Of a stretch of 14,750 nt of DNA, positions 9,654-14,750 are shown in pieces. This DNA comes from Cochliopodium minus (Eukaryota; Discosea; Himatismenida; Cochliopodiidae). The stretch lies in NCBI GenBank assembly GCA_024220525.1, contig JAMYWO010000266.1:40151-54900 (forward strand), given 5' to 3'. Each line of letters begins with the position of its first letter. Position 1 is the first letter of the stretch. Position numbers and translations under genes: made by a program. The notes under the pieces are model-generated. The model saw nothing but the letters and a program-made list of their open reading frames with translations, had not been told where the DNA came from and made no database searches.

Positions 9654-10029
9654 TCTATCAATCGTGATAATTCTATATTCTCGATATTGTTCCAAAAATT
9701 TAACGATTATTTTTTTTTTATTCTTTCAAATATATTTGAAAAAAAAAAAATGGAATTCTTTCCTCAAATAATTGATCCATTTTTGTATAAAACAAAGAAA
9801 TATGGAACGATCAAAATAAGGAATTTGATTTATTGTATAAATATATCCATTGCAAAGAAGAATCCAATCATGAAAAAATATATGTTGATATCCTTTAAAT
9901 TTTCAAAAGAAATAGTTTGAAGTGTAATCTGTCTGTAGGGGTGATTATTGCAATAGAGTGAAATATCAATAATAATACAGATATAGGAAACAAAGGTATT
10001 TTATTCTTTTCACAATTCAACAAAGGAAG

Positions 10030-10054
10030 CATAATATCATTAAATGATATTATG
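10030..10054. promoter_or_regulatory. Perfect 25-nt palindrome upstream of collagen-like gene B
   Basis: CATAATATCATT is followed by a single A and then AATGATATTATG, so the 12-nt arms pair perfectly. It is centred about 200 nt upstream of the ATG at 10242. A dimeric transcription-factor site is the simplest reading. AT richness raises the chance level, but 12 of 12 paired with a 1-nt centre is uncommon. Confidence 0.5.
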
Positions 10055-10147
10055 AGGATTCTAAAGTCTATGATTTACAGAAGGATAGATGAACATTCAA
10101 ATTTGACCATTTTCTTCAATAAATTTTGATTTGATATTTTTTTTTTT

Positions 10148-10233
10148 AGTTGTGTCAATTCTTTCAAAAAAAATATAAATAAAAAAATCAAAATAATTTA
10201 AAAAAAATTGAAAAGGATAGAATCAATTTTTTT
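10148..10233 (+). promoter_or_regulatory. Promoter block of collagen-like gene B shared with its paralogue
   Basis: AGTTGTGTCAA at 10148-10158 follows a T run and is followed by TTCTTTCAAAAAAAA. GGATAGAATCAATTTTTTT lies at 10215-10233, ending 8 nt before the ATG. Both elements match those of collagen-like gene A in order, orientation and spacing (84-94 versus 92-102 nt for the first). The likely role is coordinated expression of the two collagen genes. Confidence 0.65.
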
Positions 10234-10241
10234 GGTAGAAA

Positions 10242-11918
10242 ATGAAATATTTAGCTTTGACAATACTTTTATTATCATTTTTGGTGCTTGCATTATCTGA
10301 AGAAGTTCCAAAAGAAAATATCGCAAGATCATACAATCATTATGATTATGATGATCACAGAAAAGGTCCAAAAGGAGAAAGAGGAGAACAAGGAAGACCT
10401 GGAAAGAAAGGTTCAATTGGATCTGATGGTGAACGTGGTGCTACAGGAGAAGCAGGTAGAGATGGTGAGAATGGTATAAATGGAAGACCAGGTGAGAATG
10501 GTGAAAAAGGATTCAAAGGATCCAAGGGAGAAAGAGGAGATGATGGAGAAAATGGTAGAAATGGAGAAAAGGGAGAAAAGGGAGTAAAAGGAGACCAAGG
10601 AAGAAATGGAAGAGATGGATTCAAAGGTAAATAAATAAATTTTAATGTAAAAATTGACATCCATCTAAATTGTGACATAATTTAACTAAAATCAATTATT
10701 AATGACAAAAAAAACCTAAACTTTAAAAAGATTGTCATTTAAATATAAATAGGTTGATATTCTTATTCAATCTCCTATATCTCCATTTTTTTTTTTTAAA
10801 GAACAACACTAATATCTCTTCATTTTTTTTCTTCTTTGATTTTAAGGCAGAAAAGGTCACAGAGGAAACTATGGTATCCCTGGTATCAAAGGAGCACAAG
10901 GACCAACTGGACCTACCGGGGCAGCAGGAGTGCAAGGTATCCAAGGAGCAAGAGGAGAACAAGGATCCACAGGAGTGCAAGGAGCAACAGGAGCTACTGG
11001 TGTTGATGGATCCACCGGAGAAACAGGAGCTACTGGAGTGCAAGGAGCTACAGGACCAACTGGAACAGTAGGTGTCGATGGTAATGCTGGTGTTACTGGT
11101 CCTACTGGTCCTGTTGGTGTTGATGGTGTTGTTGGTGTGGTTGGTCTTAAGGGAGATCAGGGTGAGGAGGGTGCTAAGGGTAGACATGGCAGAAAGGGTC
11201 GTTGGGGTTCTCATGGTCGTTTCGGTTTGAAGGGTGTCAATGGTCCTGTTGGGGAAAAGGGAGTGAAGGGAGATTTGGGAAAACATGGAAGACCTGGACG
11301 TAATGCAGGAAAAGGTAAATTAAAACAAAAAGAAATTAATTTTTTTTTAACAAATTATACACTTATAATATTGTTTATACAGTAATATTGTTTTAGACTT
11401 TTCTTAAAAATTCAATTTCATCAATTTAAATTTTAAATATTAAAATAAATCAATAAATTCAATAAAGGATATCTTTAATTATTCAATCTAATTTTCTTTC
11501 ATAAAAATTAATTTTTTTCTTAATTTAAAAAGGTGACAGAGGAGATAGAGGAGAAAACGGATTTGAAGGAAGAAGAGGTGACAAGGGTGTGAAAGGTAAC
11601 CGTGGAGAAAGAGGTCAATTCGGAATCAAGGGAGTGAGAGGAGACAAGGGAGTGAGAGGAGACAGAGGTAAAAACGGACGTAGAGGAGAAGAAGGAGAGC
11701 AAGGTCCAAGAGGTCCTAGAGGTTTTCAAGGTCCTCCTGGTAAAATCCTTTATGGAAAGAAGGTCAGACAAGTTGAGGAGACTTTGGAGAAGGAGACCCT
11801 TGCTGAGAAGGAGTTGATTGCTGCTCAACGTCAACACATTGTTGACTTGGAGAATGAGATCAAGGAGCTTCAAAATGAGTTTAAACAATATGAGTTGGGA
11901 AAGACTATTAAAGCTTAG
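10242..11918 (+). CDS. Secreted collagen-like protein B (Gly-X-Y, coiled-coil tail), 3 exons
   Basis: Exons 10242-10626, 10847-11314 and 11533-11918 give 412 residues. Residues 1-19 are a signal peptide ([19 protein letters not shown] then EE), close to that of collagen-like protein A. A short Tyr/Asp/His linker ([11 protein letters not shown]) replaces A's long acidic segment. Residues 42-353 are 104 Gly-X-Y triplets with one exception: residue 282 is Ala in the Gly position (GRN-AGK-GDR), three codons before the second exon junction. The core in exon 2 is rich in GAT, GPT and GVT triplets; the flanks are charged (GEK, GER, GDR). The tail of 59 residues ([18 protein letters not shown]... [12 protein letters not shown]... 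ELGKTIKA) is a coiled coil paralogous to that of A and the likely trimerisation domain. Both introns split a Gly codon after its first base. Glycine codons switch from mainly GGA to mainly GGT near 11080. The role is inferred as a secreted fibrous protein partnering or parallel to A. Confidence 0.95.
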
Positions 11919-12440
11919 ATTGATTCTTAACGTTCAAAATTTATTCAATTTGGAAAATAAATTAAAATTATAAAATATTATATTTTTATTTCAAATCAAA
12001 AAAAGGTCCAACTTATTATGATCTTTTTGATTTTACAAGAAATGGTATTGATCCACAGAAATATATATATCTGAGTGCAATATAATTAGGTTTAAAGAGA
12101 TATGTTAAATTCTTCCAGCAAAAGATTTATAATAAAATTTCAACTTATTTGAAAATCAACATATAAAAACAACACCAATATGAATATAAATCCTTTATTC
12201 TTCTTATTATACAAAGAAAACATAGAAAAAAACATAGAATCCTATAAAGAATTTTAAACTCCAAAAAGAAAGGAATAGTTGATGTAGATGTTAATGTTGT
12301 TTTCAAATTGAAATTAAAGTATATCAAAAGAATATATAGAATTTTTTTCATATTTTCAGAAACACGCATTCCTTTTCAGGAAATTGTAATCAAACAAAAT
12401 AAAAATATAAAAAAAATTTCTTATATTTTTCACTCATAAA
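11919..12440. other. Intergenic region: collagen-like gene B 3' UTR and array-gene promoter
   Basis: These 522 nt hold an AATAAA at about 11956, likely near the poly(A) site of collagen-like gene B. A perfect 10-nt inverted repeat, AAAAATATAA (12401-12410) and TTATATTTTT (12421-12430), lies 11 nt before the next ATG, but in such AT-rich DNA it may be chance. A 74-codon minus-strand frame at 12145-12369 has no supporting feature. I see no further gene. Confidence 0.5.
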
Positions 12441-14750
12441 ATGAATAAAGAATCGACCATTTCCAGAAAAGAATTTTTTGAAAAATTTCTTGACCATATT
12501 AAAGAATATAAGGAGATCAAAGAAAACAATTTCAAAATTGATTGTTCATATACAATATTAGAATTTGTTATCAATCAAATTAATCAAACAAATTGGGAAG
12601 AATATAAAAAGAAAATGATTATTCAAGAGTGTTCAGTTCGCTTTCATCGTTTTTATGTAAAAAAATTTTTCTATTTCATATTTATTAACCAAGATTTGAA
12701 TTTGGGTGACAATATAGTATTATGAGTTCTATGAGTTATTGGTGAAGATAGATTGTAAAGAATATTTCGAAACATTGATTAAAGAAGGAATAAACTCAAT
12801 AAAAAAAATAAATGAAAATTCAATCAAGAAGATTGCAGAGAAAGAGAATGATGTTTCAATCTTAAGCTTATTAAATCTTTCAAAAGTAAAAATTTTTTTT
12901 TTTTTGAATTTATTGTTTAATTATCAACTAATAATTTCTTGATTTCAAATAGTATTATGGGTTGTATGAGTTCTTGGAGAAGATAGATTGTAAAGAATAT
13001 TTCGAAACATTGATTAAAGAAGGAATAAACACAATAAAAAAAATAAATGAAAATTCAATCAAGAAGATTGCAGAGAAAGAGAATGATGATTCAATCTATA
13101 GCTTATTATATCGTTCAAAAGTAAAAATTTTTTTTTGAATTTATTGTTTAATTATCAACTAATTATTTCATGATCTCAAATAGTATTATGAATTGTATGA
13201 GTTCTTAGAGAAAATAGATCGAAAAAAATTTTACGAAACATTGATTAAAGGAGGGATATGCGATAAAGAAGATATTGAAGAAAATGCTATCAAGAAGATT
13301 GCAGAGAAAGAGAAAGATAATTCAATCTATAGCTTATTATATCGTTCAAAAGTAAAAAAAAAATTTTGAATTCATTGTTTAATTATCAACTAATTATTTC
13401 TTGATCTCAAATAGTATTATGAATTTTATGAGTTCTTGGTGAAGATAGATCGAAAAGAATTTTTTGAAAGATTGTTTGAAGGAGGAATAAACTCTGGAAA
13501 CAACAAAGAGATTGCACTGAAAGAGAAAGATAGAATCTATGGCTTAATAAATCGTTCAAATGTAAAATTTTTTTTGAATTTATTGTTAATTATCAACTAA
13601 TAATTTCTTGATTTCAAATAGTATTATGGGTTGTATGAGTTCTTGGAGAAAATAGATTGTAAAGAATATTTCGAAACATTGATCAAAGGAGGGATATATG
13701 ATAAAAAAGATATTGAAGAAAATGCTATCAAGAAGATTGCAGAGAAAGAGAATGATGATTCAATCTATAGCTTATTATATCGTTCAAAAGTAAAAAAAAA
13801 TTTTGAATTCATTGTTTAATTATCAACTAATTATTTCTTGATCTCAAATAGTATTATGAATTTTATGAGTTCTTGGTGAAGATAGATCGAAAAGAATTTT
13901 TTGAAAGATTGTTTGAAGGAGGAATAAACTCTGGAAACAACAAAGAGATTGCACTGAAAGAGAAAGATAGAATCTATGGCTTAATAAATCGTTCAAATGT
14001 AAAATTTTTTGAATTTAATGTTGAATTATCAACTAATTATTTCATGATCTCAAATAGTATTATGGGTTGTATGAGTTCTTGGAGAAAATAGATCGAAAAA
14101 AAATTTTCGAAACATTGATTAAAGGAGGGATATACGACAAAAAAGATATTGAAGAAAACAGAATCAAGGAGATTGCAGATAAAGAGAAAGATAATAGAAT
14201 TCTCACAATATTGACATACTGCAAAGTAATTATATCATTAGATTTATTATATATTTATTATATTTATTATATTTATTAATTATATTCATTAAATATTAAT
14301 TTTATCAATTATATTAATATCAAATATTATTTTTTTTGTAGTATGAATACTTTTTTGAAGATCTGAAAGAACATAAAATGGAGAAATATTTCTTAAGTTT
14401 GACAGAGAAACAAGTCTTCTCAAAGAAACATTTAACCAATGGCATAATCAATTCTCTGGTGAGTGACCCAAAAGAGGTCCAAGTGCTTTTATCTCTTGTA
14501 GAGGTAAACTCTTTTTTCATTTTTTATTTTTTATTTTTATTTTTATTTTATTTTTTTTTTACTTTTTTATTCTTTTATTTTTTCATTTTTTTTATTTTTT
14601 CATTTTTTTCATTTTTTATTTTTTTATTTTTTTAATTTTTTATTTTTTTATTGTTTTTTTTTTCATTTTTTATTTTTTTTATTTTTTTATTTTTCTTTTC
14701 AAATTGAATCAATTTTTTATTTGTTAACAAGAAAAACTCTCAATCATCAA
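12441..14750 (+). CDS. Tandem-exon repeat protein with ~50-residue helical (SAM-like?) motifs, partial
   Basis: Exons: 12441-12656, 12718-12885, 12953-13120, 13184-13351, 13415-13561, 13622-13789, 13852-13998, 14058-14225 and 14342-14503, with a possible further exon from 14732 running off the window. All are phase 0 and multiples of 3. Exon 1 encodes 72 residues from ATG (MNKESTISRKEFFEKFLD...). Exons 2-8 are seven copies of one motif, 56 residues (type A) or 49 residues (type B). Each begins YY, then a YEFLEKID-(C/R)KE(Y/F)FE-like helix and a short loop. Type A continues with IKKIAEKE and SIYSLLYRSK. Exon 9 (YEYFFEDLKEHKMEKYFLSL...) is a more divergent 54-residue copy. The spacing of hydrophobic residues recalls SAM-type or other small helical bundles; this is a hypothesis, not a family match. 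No signal peptide or membrane segment is seen. Function is unknown; a scaffold of repeated interaction modules is plausible. Confidence 0.88.
12718..14225 (+). repeat. Array of seven tandemly duplicated exon-plus-intron units
   Basis: Unit starts are 12718, 12953, 13184, 13415, 13622, 13852 and 14058. The order is A-A-A-B-A-B-A, where A is a 168-nt exon and B a 147-nt exon. Intervening introns are 59-67 nt and nearly identical: GTAAAA, an A/T run, TTGAATTTATTGTTTAATT, ATCAACTAAT and TCAAATAG. ATCAACTAAT, about 25-30 nt before each acceptor, is the likely branch-point region. Two consecutive A+B units (13184-13621 and 13622-14057) form a higher-order duplication. Confidence 0.95.
14504..14731 (+). 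other. T-rich simple-sequence intron at the right edge
   Basis: The donor GTAAACTC at 14504 opens an intron that is almost wholly T-rich on the plus strand, made of TTTTTATT and TTTTTCATT units to about 14700. A candidate acceptor, TTTGTTAACAAG, ends at 14731. It would be followed in phase 0 by AAAAACTCTCAATCATCAA to the window end. Confidence 0.55.

Larger units (their letters stand above)
9654..10241. other. Divergent intergenic region between the WD40 gene and collagen-like gene B
   Basis: These 588 nt lie between two divergent start codons and must hold both promoters. The collagen-proximal part carries the shared block (10148-10233) and a 25-nt palindrome (10030-10054). A 94-codon plus-strand frame at 9636-9920 overlaps the WD40 start region, lacks splice or family signals, and looks like chance AT-rich sequence. 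I see nothing specific in the WD40-proximal part. Confidence 0.6.

Noticed and set aside
9636-9920. 94-codon plus-strand frame in the intergenic region
   Set aside because: It is AT-driven Ile/Lys/Phe composition, overlaps exon 1 of the WD40 gene on the other strand, and lies in the promoter region. No domain or splice signal supports it.
10735-11286. Ser/Thr/Cys-rich minus-strand frame of 183 codons
   Set aside because: It is the antisense of exon 2 of collagen-like gene B. The plus-strand Gly-X-Y register and splice sites are decisive.
12145-12369. 74-codon minus-strand frame with hydrophobic stretches
   Set aside because: It is single, short and AT-rich, between two supported plus-strand genes. 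Hydrophobicity is expected from random T-rich codons.
12401-12430. Perfect 10-nt inverted repeat before the array-gene ATG
   Set aside because: Composed only of A and T in very AT-rich DNA, so chance occurrence is likely. Noted but not called a regulatory site.
12718-14225. CRISPR-like array from regularly spaced repeats
   Set aside because: The repeats are 147-168 nt coding exons with 59-67 nt introns that are themselves conserved. There are no short repeats with unique spacers, and the context is eukaryotic.

Overview
The window is nuclear DNA of a very AT-rich eukaryote with dense introns. Almost every gene is split by short introns that start GTAAA/GTAAT/GTATA and end in a T-rich tract plus AG. 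The stops I can assign are TAA and TAG. Proteins carry Asn-rich and Lys/Glu-rich low-complexity stretches. This suggests a protist (amoebozoan-like, Anaeramoeba-like or similar) or another extremely AT-rich lineage such as an anaerobic chytrid. I cannot place it more precisely from sequence alone.

Layout, left to right: (1) 1-195 (+), probable 3' end of a gene entering from the left. (2) 541-2437 (-), a 263-residue multi-pass membrane protein rebuilt from 13 tiny exons, one of only 21 nt. (3) 2617-4450 (-), a secreted collagen-like protein of 472 residues in 5 exons. (4) 4758-9653 (-), a 985-residue protein in 10 exons: a seven-bladed WD40-type propeller, a low-complexity linker and an unrecognised C-terminal region. 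(5) 10242-11918 (+), a second collagen-like protein of 412 residues in 3 exons. (6) 12441 to the right edge (+), a gene made mainly of tandemly duplicated in-frame exons that each encode a ~50-residue helical motif.

The two collagen genes are paralogues in inverted orientation on either side of the WD40 gene. They share the signal peptide, 105 versus 104 Gly-X-Y triplets, a Thr-rich core flanked by charged triplets, and a 59-60 residue coiled-coil tail. About 100 bases upstream of each ATG they also share a promoter block containing AGTTGTGTCAA, with GATAGAATCAATTTTTTT nearer the ATG. This predicts co-regulated, secreted, trimeric fibrous proteins, perhaps a matrix, cyst-wall or surface component. 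All their internal exons are symmetric (phase 1) and multiples of 9 nt, so they can be gained or lost without breaking the Gly-X-Y register.

The strongest candidates for something new are this collagen pair and the exon array at 12718-14225. In the array, exons and introns alike have been duplicated and homogenised, two 147-nt exons are identical, and any subset of cassettes could be skipped in frame. All exon models were built by hand from frame continuity and splice dinucleotides, without transcript data.
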